From Serratia fonticola (GTDB lineage Bacteria; Pseudomonadota; Gammaproteobacteria; Enterobacterales; Enterobacteriaceae): a DNA stretch of 64,000 nt. Positions 27,289 to 36,042 of the stretch are shown one piece after another. The notes under the pieces were generated by a model. The model saw only the letters and a program-made list of their open reading frames with translations, had not been told where the DNA came from and made no database searches. Position 1 is the first letter of the stretch. Every line of letters begins with the position of its first letter. The stretch is from contig NZ_CP011254.1 of the NCBI RefSeq assembly GCF_001006005.1, forward strand, positions 3,596,001-3,660,000, read 5' to 3'. The translations under genes and the position numbers were made by a program.

Positions 27289-28314
27289 TTACCCCCGCAT
27301 CAGTTGCGTGACACACTGGCGCAGATAGTCCAACAGCTCCGGGGTGAGCCAGGTACCCTCGGTCAAGGTCGGCTCTTGCTCCATCGCCTGGCGGATCTTC
27401 ATCTGGGTGGCTGGATTGTCACTGGCATAGGACTGGAACAGCTCTAGCCAAAGGGCCGCCAACTGTTTAGCCTGTGTCGATGCAGGTGCAACCTCCTGCT
27501 GCATCGCTTGCTGGAATTGGGCAATGAGCGCTGGCCATTCCTGAATGCGATCAAAATAGTGAGCGCGGACATAGGCATATTCGGTATCAGACAGGTATTT
27601 TTGATAGATCGCCAGCTTGGTTTCGGCAAAGGCACGGGTGATGTAATCGGTCATGGCCGGTGTGATCCCCGTTTGTGCGCGCATCGAAGGCTCATCGGCG
27701 TGCATGGCGTTGAGACGGGTCAGAAATGCCGGATTGCCTGCGGTATCACGCTCCAGCGTGCACATCCAGCGGCGCGCAATAGCCTGAGCACGCGGATCCT
27801 CGGCACTTGCCCCATCGTTCATCAGCTCTTGTACCGTGCTCACCATCTCCTGCCATTCCCGATTACGCGCTTCGTCGGCCTGATAGAACGGCAACTGCGC
27901 CAGTTCGTCGGCGGTAAAGTATTTATCGTACATGGTCATCATCTCCAACGTGATCAGCCAATCATTCAGTTCGGGTTCACTGCCTTGGGTCAATTGGGCG
28001 TGCATATGCTGTAAGCGACTGCGCAGCGTGGTTATCTGTGTCAGTTGCCGATCGAGCATGGCAATTTGCTGTTCAATAACCGCTGGTAACGCCAGCCCCG
28101 AGTGCGCCAGAATCGAGTCGATTTCTGCCAGTGCAACTCCCATTCGCCGCAAGGCTTGAATATGGTGCAGGCGAGTAATATCTTCCCGATTGTAGAGGCG
28201 ATACCCGGCATCGGAACGTGCGGAGGGAACCAGCAGCCCAATGCTGTGGTAATAATGTAAGGTTCTTATGGTGATGCCCGAACGGCGGGCCAGTTCGCCG
28301 ACTTTCAGTAACAT
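27289..28314 (-). CDS. MerR-family regulator with TipAS-like C-terminal domain
   Basis: A 341-residue regulator. The MerR winged helix is at the N-terminus (LLKVGELARRSGITIRTLHYYHSIGLL, then YRLYNREDITRLHHI), followed by a coiled-coil dimerisation helix (about 75-115). The TipAS-like antibiotic-binding domain starts near MYDKYFTADELAQLP, and a further C-terminal extension follows. The start at 28314 has AGGGAGATAACC and matches the conserved MerR N-terminus; the open frame continues 35 codons upstream. TipA-like proteins sense thiopeptides or other drugs. No obvious target gene is adjacent. Confidence 0.85.
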   Translation of the reverse strand: MLLKVGELARRSGITIRTLHYYHSIGLLVPSARSDAGYRLYNREDITRLHHIQALRRMGVALAEIDSILAHSGLALPAVIEQQIAMLDRQLTQITTLRSRLQHMHAQLTQGSEPELNDWLITLEMMTMYDKYFTADELAQLPFYQADEARNREWQEMVSTVQELMNDGASAEDPRAQAIARRWMCTLERDTAGNPAFLTRLNAMHADEPSMRAQTGITPAMTDYITRAFAETKLAIYQKYLSDTEYAYVRAHYFDRIQEWPALIAQFQQAMQQEVAPASTQAKQLAALWLELFQSYASDNPATQMKIRQAMEQEPTLTEGTWLTPELLDYLRQCVTQLMRG

Positions 28315-28448
28315 GCTGGTTATCTCCCTGGTGTGAGCTGAGATACTACAGCCTGACGTTACGTGAGGGTCAAGCAGGGAGATGGGGGAATTTTTGTGAC
28401 GCGTTGCAGGCACCAACAACCGGCACCTGCAACAAGATCGCGGGGAAG

Positions 28449-29261
28449 TTACCAGCCTTTGACGGCACCGCCGTTGAAGATCTTCTCTGCCGCTTTGGCG
28501 ACTTCATCGGACTCGTAGGCTTTCACGAAGTTCTGCACGTTCAGCGCATCTTTATTATCTTCGCGCGCCACCACGATATTGGTGTACGGCGAATCTTTAT
28601 CCTCGATAAAAATCCCGTCTTTGGTCGGCGTCAGGCCAATCTGGTTGATGTAGGTGGTGCTGATCACTGCCACCGCGACTTTAGGATCGTCCAATACCTG
28701 GGGCAGTTGCGCACCTTCCAGTTCCATAATCTGGTAGTTGTGCGGGTTGGCACTGATATCCAGCGAGGTTGGCAGCAGGCCTTTGCCCTGCTTGAGCTCG
28801 ATCAGCCCAACCTTTTTCAACAGCAACAGGGCGCGGCCCAGGTTGGTAGGATCGTTCGGGATGGCAATTACCGCGCCGTCCTGCAACTCTGACAGCGATT
28901 TGATCTTTTTCGAATAGCCAGCCATGGGGAACACAAAGGTATTGCCTACCACCACCAGTTTGTAGCCGTGATCTTTATTTTGCTGTTCCAGGAAGGGGCG
29001 GTGCTGGAATACGTTGGCATCCAGTTCGCCTTTGTCGGTGGCATCATTGGGCAGCAACGAACCGCTAAAGCCAATCAGCTCCACGTCCAGGCCATATTTC
29101 TCTTTGGCCACCCGTTTGGCGACCTCTGCCACGTCCTGCTCGGCGCCGTTAATGACGCCAACCTTGATATGGTTTTGATCGACCTTCTGATCGCACCCTT
29201 GTAATAACAACGTTGCTGCTAATGCTGCGGCCAAGGCGGTGCAGCGCCAAACAATTGCCAT
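28449..29261 (-). CDS. NlpA/MetQ-family substrate-binding lipoprotein
   Basis: A 270-residue lipoprotein with lipobox LLLQGC (Cys23). The mature part follows the methionine-binding MetQ fold: KVGVINGAEQDVAEVAKRVAKEKYGLDVELIGFS, then LDANVFQHRPFL and AIPNDPTNLGRALLLL. No metN or metI gene is next to it, so it is an orphan like E. coli NlpA, which supplies methionine to MetNI. NlpA or a second MetQ are both possible. The substrate is probably D/L-methionine. Confidence 0.85.
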   Translation of the reverse strand: MAIVWRCTALAAALAATLLLQGCDQKVDQNHIKVGVINGAEQDVAEVAKRVAKEKYGLDVELIGFSGSLLPNDATDKGELDANVFQHRPFLEQQNKDHGYKLVVVGNTFVFPMAGYSKKIKSLSELQDGAVIAIPNDPTNLGRALLLLKKVGLIELKQGKGLLPTSLDISANPHNYQIMELEGAQLPQVLDDPKVAVAVISTTYINQIGLTPTKDGIFIEDKDSPYTNIVVAREDNKDALNVQNFVKAYESDEVAKAAEKIFNGGAVKGW

Positions 29262-29379
29262 GAGTGACTCCCTGTAAAAACAATAAGATCGGTCAGTGTT
29301 GTGCCAACAGCTAAACCTATGGCCGTAGCCAAGTCAAATCCTGGTTAAGCACAATTTCTTATAGCTCATAACGCGGCGA

Positions 29380-30216
29380 TCAGCGCGGCCGTAACACCAC
29401 GATGCCCGGCGTATTCAGCACATAGCTGGCAAACGCCGAGTCCATCACTTTGTGGTTTTCCGGGCGTGAGGAAGCATGGCGCAGCACCGGCCCATTTTGG
29501 GTCATGATAAAGAAGCCGGTATGGGTAACGTCCAGCCCAGCCAGCTTGGTATAGATGCCGATATAGTCGCCGGTCTGTAATTGGCTAATCACCTGCTCAT
29601 CAATAAATTCGCTGGGGATATAGGTCACGCTGCGCTCGGTGACCGCGATGCCGGGCAGATAGAGTTCGCCATCCGCTTTGCGGTTGAGCTGTTTGACCAC
29701 GGTGATGGCATGCGGGCTGAGTTGTGCGGTGACGTCGTCGGCAAGGATCTGGCGGGTGTGCGCCCAGTCGGTGAAGAAATGCTTGCGCTGCTGGAAACTG
29801 ACGTCACCATTGATATAGCGCGTCTGAATCACATTTTCGACGAATTCGTTTTCGCTGGTGGCGGTTCTGAGCGCCTGCACGTAATCCAGATAGGTAAAGC
29901 AATCCACCCCACGGAAATCGATCACCAATTGTTCCGCAGTGGTGGCGGAACCGATCAGCCGGTTGGCTACGTAAGGGGTTTCCAGGAAAGTCTGTGAGAG
30001 CAGCTCGATGGCCCGCCCTTTATCGATATCCGGCACCGCCGCATGCAGAGCCAGCGCTGCCTGCAGTTTGTTTACTGTGTAATCGTCCATTACTATCGCC
30101 ATTGTCAGAGGTTTCACCTGTTGCGGTAGTGATTCTACCGGGATTTTGGCCGGTTGTTTACCGCTGCAACCCATCAGCGTCGTACACAATATTATCAGGG
30201 CCAAGCCACGCATCCC
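29380..30216 (-). CDS. DUF1460 (NlpC/P60-like) lipoprotein
   Basis: A 278-residue protein with a lipoprotein signal (lipobox TLMGC, Cys16). The DUF1460 domain has the likely catalytic Cys in FRGVDCFTYLDYVQAL and His in DVTHTGFFIM. Structures of Bacteroides relatives show cell-wall amidase/peptidase folds, so an envelope peptidoglycan-related activity is the best guess. The ATG at 30216, preceded by GGGAGAGAGGG, is preferred to the one six codons upstream because it begins directly with a signal sequence. Confidence 0.8.
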   Translation of the reverse strand, partial: GMRGLALIILCTTLMGCSGKQPAKIPVESLPQQVKPLTMAIVMDDYTVNKLQAALALHAAVPDIDKGRAIELLSQTFLETPYVANRLIGSATTAEQLVIDFRGVDCFTYLDYVQALRTATSENEFVENVIQTRYINGDVSFQQRKHFFTDWAHTRQILADDVTAQLSPHAITVVKQLNRKADGELYLPGIAVTERSVTYIPSEFIDEQVISQLQTGDYIGIYTKLAGLDVTHTGFFIMTQNGPVLRHASSRPENHKVMDSAFASYVLNTPGIVVLRPR

Positions 30217-30292
30217 TCTCTCCCAAGCGATCATTGGTTCGGCCAGTATGGCGTACGCAAGGTAAACCCAGCGTCACCCAAAAAGCGGTAAA

Positions 30293-30835
30293 TCAATAGC
30301 CCACTTCATTATTGAATGGCAGATACCAGAACAGCGCGATCTCATGATCGGCAATGTCCGGTTGGCCACGATAGAGTAAATGATCGATGCCACCGAGCAC
30401 AAAGCCATAACGCTGATAGCAACTGCAGGCAGTCAGATTATTGTTTTGGGTTTCCAGCATCAGCCCGGCGGTGTCCTGCTCCCGTGCCCAATGACGTGCG
30501 GCATCCAATAGCGCCGTGGCTATGCCTTGGCGGCGAGCGTGGCGGCTGACGGCAATCTCCTCGATCAGCGTATAGTCGTTCCAGTTTTTGCTGAGTGTGA
30601 TATGCCCTACGGCTTCCCCTTGGTAACGAGCGAGGAAGGTCTCCCCATCGTCATTGAGGAACGGGGCCAGCGGGTAGACTTTATTGAAAGGAGCCACTGG
30701 CTGGGTCGGCCACAGCTCGACCGGCTTATCAAAACAGGGCTGAGCGTAACAGGAGACGGCAAAGGAAAAGTCACCGTATTCCAGGTAACCGAAGGGGAGT
30801 TCGCTGATGATTTCGATGCCGATCGCCTGATGCAA
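30293..30835 (-). CDS. GNAT acetyltransferase, streptothricin-acetyltransferase-like
   Basis: A 180-residue GNAT protein. The acetyl-CoA site is EEIAVSRHARRQGIATALLDAARHWA, followed by LMLETQNNNLTACSCYQRYGFVLGG and the C-terminal ALFWYLPF, which resembles SatA/Sat streptothricin acetyltransferases. It starts with a TTG at 30835 immediately after the stop codon of the upstream acyltransferase gene (TAATTG); AAGGGAG is 9 bases before. The two genes therefore form an operon. Resistance is not proven by similarity. Confidence 0.78.
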   Translation of the reverse strand: MHQAIGIEIISELPFGYLEYGDFSFAVSCYAQPCFDKPVELWPTQPVAPFNKVYPLAPFLNDDGETFLARYQGEAVGHITLSKNWNDYTLIEEIAVSRHARRQGIATALLDAARHWAREQDTAGLMLETQNNNLTACSCYQRYGFVLGGIDHLLYRGQPDIADHEIALFWYLPFNNEVGY

Positions 30836-31303
30836 TTATTCCAGCTCCCTTAGCAGCCTGGCGGGGTTGCCCGCATAAATGCCTTTGCGGGTGATGCTCT
30901 TGCTGACTACTGCACCAGCCCCAATCACCACGTCATCGCAGATTTCCACGGCCAGTATGGTGGCGCCAGAACCTACAGAAACCCGGTTGCCGAGCCGAGT
31001 GTGTCCCCAGCTTGCCGGGTCGGCATTTGGGGTGCCCCCTTTGAACAGATCGTTGGCAAACATCACGCCGTGGCCAATAAAGCAATCTTCGCCCAAGGTC
31101 ACGTATTCACAGATAAAGCTATGCGACTGGATCTTGCTGCGCGCGCCCACGCAGACGTTCTTCTGGATCTCGACAAACGGGCCGACAAACACGTCGTCCC
31201 CCAACTGGCAGCCATACAGGTTGCTGGGCTCGATCACCATCACGTTCTGCCCGGCCTGCACGTTATTAATCCCGCTTTGGCGGGTGCGGATCTTGGTTGT
31301 CAT
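30836..31303 (-). CDS. Left-handed beta-helix (hexapeptide) acyltransferase
   Basis: A 155-residue protein built of [LIV]-G-x4 type hexapeptide repeats (QLGDDVFVGPFVEIQKNVCVGARSKIQSHSFI and further), with the catalytic-type His in FIGHGVMFANDLF. It resembles sugar N-acetyltransferases such as WlbB and PglD-like enzymes that act on nucleotide-amino sugars. No sugar biosynthesis genes surround it; its only partner is the GNAT gene starting at its stop codon. It has a strong ribosome site, GGAGGGAGACC. Confidence 0.82.
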   Translation of the reverse strand: MTTKIRTRQSGINNVQAGQNVMVIEPSNLYGCQLGDDVFVGPFVEIQKNVCVGARSKIQSHSFICEYVTLGEDCFIGHGVMFANDLFKGGTPNADPASWGHTRLGNRVSVGSGATILAVEICDDVVIGAGAVVSKSITRKGIYAGNPARLLRELE

Positions 31304-31510
31304 GGTCTCCCTCCATCAAGTAACGCAACATATTGATTATAGTGCAGAGTAACCCACAGGCCGCTGACAGCGTACGTTTTTTCAACCAAAGACTATAATT
31401 GATACAGGGCAGAGAGCCTGATAGCCGCAACCCTTGCGCGGTGTCTGAACCGCCAGTGGTGTGTTTTCCGTTCGCCGATCGCGGTTGGCGGCGAAATGAG
31501 GAGGTGTCTC

Positions 31511-32101
31511 ATGGTCAATCATGTCTGGGGTCTGCTGGCCCATCCCAACGTCGAGTTGAAACAGATCAAAAGCGAGAATGAATCCGTCTCGCACCTGTAT
31601 ACCCACCACGTGTTGCTAATGGCGTTGATACCGGTGGTCAGCGCGTTTATCGGTACCACGCAGTTGGGCTGGCTCTCTGGTCAGGGGCAGGCAATCCGCC
31701 TGGATATGTTCACCGCTTTCTACACCGCCGTGGCGTTTTATCTGTTGATGCTGGCTGGCGTGGCGATCATGGGCAAGGTGATCCACTGGATGGCGCGGCG
31801 TTATGAGTCACGGCCAAGCCTGCATCTATGTATGGTCTTTGCGGGCTATGTGGCGACTCCGATGTTCCTCAGCGGATTAGTGGCGCTGTACCCTGTAGTT
31901 TGGCTGTGCCTGTTTGTCGGGGTTATCGGTCTGGCCTATTCGGGCTATCTGCTGTATCTCGGTATTCCGCATTTCCTGAATATCGATCGCAAAGAAGGGT
32001 TTATCTTCTCCAGCTCGACATTGGCTATGGGCATCCTGTTGCTTGAGCTGTTGCTCGGTCTGACGGTATTACTGTGGGGGTATGGTTCCTGGTTATTCTG
32101 A
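31511..32101 (+). CDS. yohC: YIP1-family inner membrane protein YohC
   Basis: A 196-residue membrane protein with about five helices. VNHVWGLLAHP at the start, SHLYTHHVLLMALIPV, FAGYVATPMFLSGLVALYPVVWL and LNIDRKEGFIFSSSTLA match E. coli YohC nearly throughout. The start at 31511 is supported by GAGGTGTCTC and by the family N-terminus; the frame is open five codons further up. The function is unknown. It ends at a clear terminator. Confidence 0.92.
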   Translation: MVNHVWGLLAHPNVELKQIKSENESVSHLYTHHVLLMALIPVVSAFIGTTQLGWLSGQGQAIRLDMFTAFYTAVAFYLLMLAGVAIMGKVIHWMARRYESRPSLHLCMVFAGYVATPMFLSGLVALYPVVWLCLFVGVIGLAYSGYLLYLGIPHFLNIDRKEGFIFSSSTLAMGILLLELLLGLTVLLWGYGSWLF

Positions 32102-32117
32102 AGTTAGCGTGATTGTT

Positions 32118-32149
32118 GCCCCTCATACCCTGCGGTATGGGGGGCTTTT
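32118..32149 (+). terminator. Intrinsic terminator of yohC
   Basis: GCCCCTCATACC-N4-GGTATGGGGGGC followed by TTTTG, 17 bases after the stop. Confidence 0.85.
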
Positions 32150-32237
32150 GTTTAAAGGAGCCGAACTCGCCCATCTGGATTTGTTGTTCCCGCCTGCTTA
32201 TTATCAACTTATTAAATGATACCGACTGGAATAATTG

Positions 32238-33242
32238 ATGGCGACAATGAAAGAGGTGGCGCAGCGAGCCGGGGTTTCCGCTGCGACGGTCTCTCGGGTG
32301 ATTAACAATACCGCCTATGTTGAGCCGGTTACCCGCGAACGTGTCGAAAAAGCGATGCGCGAGTTCAATTACCACCGCAATGCGGCGGCCCTGGCGTTAG
32401 CCAAACGCAGTGGCAACATGCTGGGATTGCTGACCGGCAATCTGGCCGATCCCTTTTTCTCGCGCCTAGCGCGTGGGGTGGAAGAGGTGACCCGCAAAGA
32501 AGGGGCCAAGCTGATGGTGTGCAGCGGTGGGCACCAGGCGGAGCGCGAAAAGGCCGGGTTGGATTTTCTGATTAATCAGGGCTGTGAGGCGATTGTCGCC
32601 CACGTCACCCGCATGAGCGATGCCGATGTACTGCGCTATGCTGCTCATACCCCCGGTTTAGTGATTATCAATCGCTACTTTCCTGCCATTGCGAACCGTT
32701 GCGTGTGGTTGGATAACGTCAGTGCGGCTCAGGCCTCGACCGAATATTTGCTGCAACAGGGGCATCGGCGCATTGCCTGTGTGACCGCCGATTTACCCAT
32801 CGACGATCGCAAGCAGCGTTTACAGGGCTATCGCAATGCGATGGCACAGGCGGGGATCGACGTTCCGGGGGAATGGGTGATCAGCGTGTCCTTTGATGAA
32901 GAGGGGGGAGAATTGGCCGCAGAGCAGATACTTTCCAGCCGTCATCACTTTACGGCCGCAGTGACGTTTAATGACGTGATGGCCGCCGGCATGATGCGAG
33001 CCTTGCACCAGCGGCAAATCCCCTTGCCGGAGCAACTGTCGATTATCGGCTTTGATGATGTGGTGCTGGCGCGTTATCTCTATCCGGCGTTAAGCACCCT
33101 GCATTATCCCATCGAGCGTATGGCCAAGCGGGCAGCCAAGCTGGCGCTGCTGAGCCAGCAACAGCAAGGGTTACCGCCGCAAAATAATATGTTTAGCGCT
33201 GAATTGGTGCTGCGTGACTCGGTCACTCGCTGGCAGGGATAG
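32238..33242 (+). CDS. LacI-family repressor next to NhaC/MalY genes
   Basis: A 334-residue LacI/GalR regulator. The helix-turn-helix and hinge are at 1-60 (MKEVAQRAGVSAATVSRVIN and YHRNAAALALAKR), followed by a periplasmic-binding-type effector domain (LGLLTGNLADPFFSRL to IIGFDDVVLARYLYPALSTLHYPI). The ATG at 32238 is preferred over the TTG just before. The gene order regulator, transporter, MalY-like lyase recalls malI-malX-malY of E. coli. It probably represses the two downstream genes through the operator at 33290. Confidence 0.88.
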   Translation: MATMKEVAQRAGVSAATVSRVINNTAYVEPVTRERVEKAMREFNYHRNAAALALAKRSGNMLGLLTGNLADPFFSRLARGVEEVTRKEGAKLMVCSGGHQAEREKAGLDFLINQGCEAIVAHVTRMSDADVLRYAAHTPGLVIINRYFPAIANRCVWLDNVSAAQASTEYLLQQGHRRIACVTADLPIDDRKQRLQGYRNAMAQAGIDVPGEWVISVSFDEEGGELAAEQILSSRHHFTAAVTFNDVMAAGMMRALHQRQIPLPEQLSIIGFDDVVLARYLYPALSTLHYPIERMAKRAAKLALLSQQQQGLPPQNNMFSAELVLRDSVTRWQG

Positions 33243-33289
33243 CTTGTCCAGAGGTCGTTCTGAGATCTGCATCACAAAGCTATTCTCCA

Positions 33290-33303
33290 TGAAAGCGGTT
33301 ACA
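33290..33303. promoter_or_regulatory. LacI-family operator upstream of the NhaC gene
   Basis: TGAAAGCGGTTACA is a full match to the general LacI/GalR-family operator pattern TGNAANCGNTTNCA. It lies 82 bases before the NhaC start, just after a TATTCT -10-like box (33281-33286), a position suited to repression by the adjacent LacI-type protein. Confidence 0.68.
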
Positions 33304-33384
33304 TGGCTTGAGGCGCTAGCTCACACCCCGGTAAATCAGGATTCACTACGCTAGCGGCACATCAATAACAACTCGGGGTGACCT

Positions 33385-34833
33385 ATGGATGGTAAAAAAA
33401 CGCTCAACCTTTGGCTGGCTTTGCTGCCAATCGTTGCCATGCTGACGCTGTTGATCGTCGGCTATGGGGTATGGGAATTACGTATTGAACCGCTGTTACT
33501 GCTTTCAGCGGCCGTTGCTGCCGGGCTGGCACTGTGGCAGGGCTATAGCTGGGATGACATTATCAACTCGATCGTCAGCAAACTGGCGAAGGCCATGCCG
33601 GTGATCATGATCCTGATCTGCGTCGGCGGGCTGATTGGCACCTGGATGATCAGCGGCACTATTCCTTACATGGTGTACTGGGGGCTGAAAGTGATCAGTC
33701 CGCAATATATTCTGATCGCAGCCTTCTTCCTCACCAGCGTGATTTCCGTCTGTACCGGCACCTCATGGGGGTCTGCGGGTACCGTCGGTGTAGCACTGAT
33801 GGGCGTTGCCGCGGGGCTGGATGTGCCGTTGGCGGCGGCGGCGGGCGCGGTGGTTTCCGGTGCCTATTTCGGCGATAAAATCTCTCCGCTGTCGGATTCG
33901 ACCAACTTTGCCGCTATCGTGGCCGAAACCGATCTCTATGCGCATATCAAACACCTGATGTACACCACACTGCCCAGCTTTGTGCTGGCAGCCACCGTTT
34001 ACCTGATCGCCGGTCATAGCAGCGTGGTGGGAACGGTTGCTACGCCACAGCGGGTCACTGACATCATTATTGGGTTGGAAAGCCTATACCATTTCAACCT
34101 GTTGCTGATCCTGCCACCGGTGCTGGTGCTGTGGGGGGCGGTGACCAAACGGCCGGTGATCCCGGTCATGCTGGCGGCCTGTGTGCTAGCGATCGGCCTC
34201 GCCGTGGTGATGCAGGGCTTTAGCCTGAAACAGGGTCTGAACGCGCTGATGGACGGCTTCAACCTATCGATGTTTGCTGAACGCGGGCATGACATCAGCG
34301 GCGTGATCGCCGATGTTCCGCGCTTGCTTAACCGGGGTGGCATGTTCTCAATGATGAGCACCATCCTGCTGGTACTGTGTGCCTTCTCGTTTGCTGGTGC
34401 ACTGACCTTGACCGGTGCGCTGACGGTGATTATCAACCGGTTGCTGAAAGTGGTACGTACCACGGGCCAACTGATTGCCGCCACGGTGGGAACCACCATT
34501 CTGGTTACCGGAGCGACCAGCGATGGCAAGTTGGCGCTGCTGATCCCGGCAGAGCTGTATAAGGACGCCTATCGCCGCATGGGCTTGGACAACACCAACC
34601 TGTCGCGCACCATCGAAGATGCCGGTACGGTGATTGAACCCCTCATTCCCTGGACGGCGGCCGGTGTTTACATGGCGACAACGTTGGGAGTTAACACGCT
34701 GGATCTGCTGCCTTGGGCGGTGCAGTGTTACGCGGCGGTCTTCTTCGCTTTGATTTACGGTTTTACCGGTTTTGGCATCGCCAGAGTGACGCCAGAGGCT
34801 CAACAACAGGAGATGCCAAATGAAACAGCCTGA
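33385..34833 (+). CDS. NhaC-family Na+/H+ antiporter-like transporter
   Basis: A 482-residue membrane protein with about twelve helices. The two NhaC hallmark regions are present: CTGTSWGSAGTVGVALMGVA and GAYFGDKISPLSDSTNFAA, plus TSDGKLALLIPAELYKDAY and the EDAGTVIEPLIPWTAAGV repeat in the second half. NhaC relatives include sodium/proton and malate/lactate antiporters; paired with a MalY-type lyase it may carry an amino acid or organic acid. Its stop overlaps the lyase start by 14 bases. Confidence 0.87.
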   Translation: MDGKKTLNLWLALLPIVAMLTLLIVGYGVWELRIEPLLLLSAAVAAGLALWQGYSWDDIINSIVSKLAKAMPVIMILICVGGLIGTWMISGTIPYMVYWGLKVISPQYILIAAFFLTSVISVCTGTSWGSAGTVGVALMGVAAGLDVPLAAAAGAVVSGAYFGDKISPLSDSTNFAAIVAETDLYAHIKHLMYTTLPSFVLAATVYLIAGHSSVVGTVATPQRVTDIIIGLESLYHFNLLLILPPVLVLWGAVTKRPVIPVMLAACVLAIGLAVVMQGFSLKQGLNALMDGFNLSMFAERGHDISGVIADVPRLLNRGGMFSMMSTILLVLCAFSFAGALTLTGALTVIINRLLKVVRTTGQLIAATVGTTILVTGATSDGKLALLIPAELYKDAYRRMGLDNTNLSRTIEDAGTVIEPLIPWTAAGVYMATTLGVNTLDLLPWAVQCYAAVFFALIYGFTGFGIARVTPEAQQQEMPNETA

Positions 34834-35998
34834 TTTCAACCAGGTGGTCGATCGCCACCATACCAGCTCGGTAAAATGGGATTTCATGGGGCATTATCTG
34901 CAATTGCATGAAACCAACCTGTTGCCGATGTGGGTATCTGACTTTGACTTTCCTTGCCCGCCTGCAGTGCAGCAGGCGCTGCATACGCGTGTCGATCATG
35001 GCGTATTTGGCTATAGCGAACGCGATGAGGATTACTACCGGGCTGCGATTGAGTGGTTTGCCCAACGCCACCAACTTCTGCTGGAACGGCAATGGTTTAC
35101 CTCGATCGAAGGGGTTGTGCCGGGGATTGCGCTGCTGATCCAGATGCTCAGCCAACCTGGTGAGGGTGTCGTGGTGCAGGGGCCTTATTACGGCTCCTTT
35201 AAGAAGGTGATCACCCTCAATGGTCGGCGGGTACTAGAGAACCCATTGCAGGAGCGGGAAGGGGAGTATCACTTTGACTTTACCCAGTTGGCCGAGCTGT
35301 TGCAGCGGGAGAAGCCGCCGTTGCTGGTGTTGTGCAATCCGCATAACCCAACCGGCCGCTGCTGGAACCAGCAGGAGCTGACGCAATTGCTGACGCTATG
35401 CCAGCAACACGGGGTGACGGTGATCTCTGATGAGATCTGGGCGGATTTGATCCTGCCAGAGGAGCGCTTTACCTCAGTGTTACACCTGGGACCGCAGTGG
35501 CACGATAGGGTGATTGTGGCTACCTCTGCCAGTAAAACCTTTGGGTTGTCGTCGCTACGCATCTCCAATTTCCTGATCCCGAATACGGCGCTGCGTGAGC
35601 AATTTGTCGAACGGCTCAATGCGCACGGGTTAGACGTTTTCAACGCGCTTGCCATGACGGCGGCGACGACGGCTTACCAGCAGGGCGGCCCGTGGCTTGA
35701 TGCCTTGTTGGCTTATTTGGCCGAGAACCGGCGCTGGTTTGCACAGGCGTTGGAGCAGGCGGCTCCCTGGTGCCGGATGATGTCAGTACAAGGCACTTAT
35801 CTGGCCTGGCTGGATTGCCGTGCGTTGGGGTTGGATGATGAAGCTTTGCAGCTAGCCATGCGCCAACAGGCCAAGATTGCGCCTTCGATGGGCTGCGGAT
35901 TTGGCGAGCAGGGGCAGGGTTTTATCCGCATCAATCTGGGTTGCCCGCGCGCCTATCTTGAAATGGCCGTCGCAGGGTTGGCTAAACTAACCGATTGA
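34820..35998 (+). CDS. MalY/PatB-family PLP-dependent C-S lyase
   Basis: A 392-residue fold-type I PLP enzyme. LPMWVSDFDFPCPPAVQQAL, FGYSERDEDYYRAAIEWFAQRHQ, CNPHNPTGRCW, SDEIWADL and the PLP lysine in SASKTFGLSSLRISNFLIPN are those of E. coli MalY and PatB. They cleave cystathionine or cystine-like compounds (beta-elimination) and may have aminotransferase activity. The ribosome site AGGAG lies within the end of the NhaC gene, so translation is coupled. Its role is probably to break down the imported compound. Confidence 0.89.
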   Translation: MKQPDFNQVVDRHHTSSVKWDFMGHYLQLHETNLLPMWVSDFDFPCPPAVQQALHTRVDHGVFGYSERDEDYYRAAIEWFAQRHQLLLERQWFTSIEGVVPGIALLIQMLSQPGEGVVVQGPYYGSFKKVITLNGRRVLENPLQEREGEYHFDFTQLAELLQREKPPLLVLCNPHNPTGRCWNQQELTQLLTLCQQHGVTVISDEIWADLILPEERFTSVLHLGPQWHDRVIVATSASKTFGLSSLRISNFLIPNTALREQFVERLNAHGLDVFNALAMTAATTAYQQGGPWLDALLAYLAENRRWFAQALEQAAPWCRMMSVQGTYLAWLDCRALGLDDEALQLAMRQQAKIAPSMGCGFGEQGQGFIRINLGCPRAYLEMAVAGLAKLTD

Positions 35999-36007
35999 TT
36001 TTATAGT

Positions 36008-36027
36008 GGGCGCAGCATACTGCGCCC
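36008..36027. repeat. Short GC palindrome (REP-like), copy 2
   Basis: GGGCGCAGCATACTGCGCCC, between the convergent MalY-like and succinate-semialdehyde dehydrogenase genes. Confidence 0.65.
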
Positions 36028-36042
36028 CTCCAGTATAAAACC

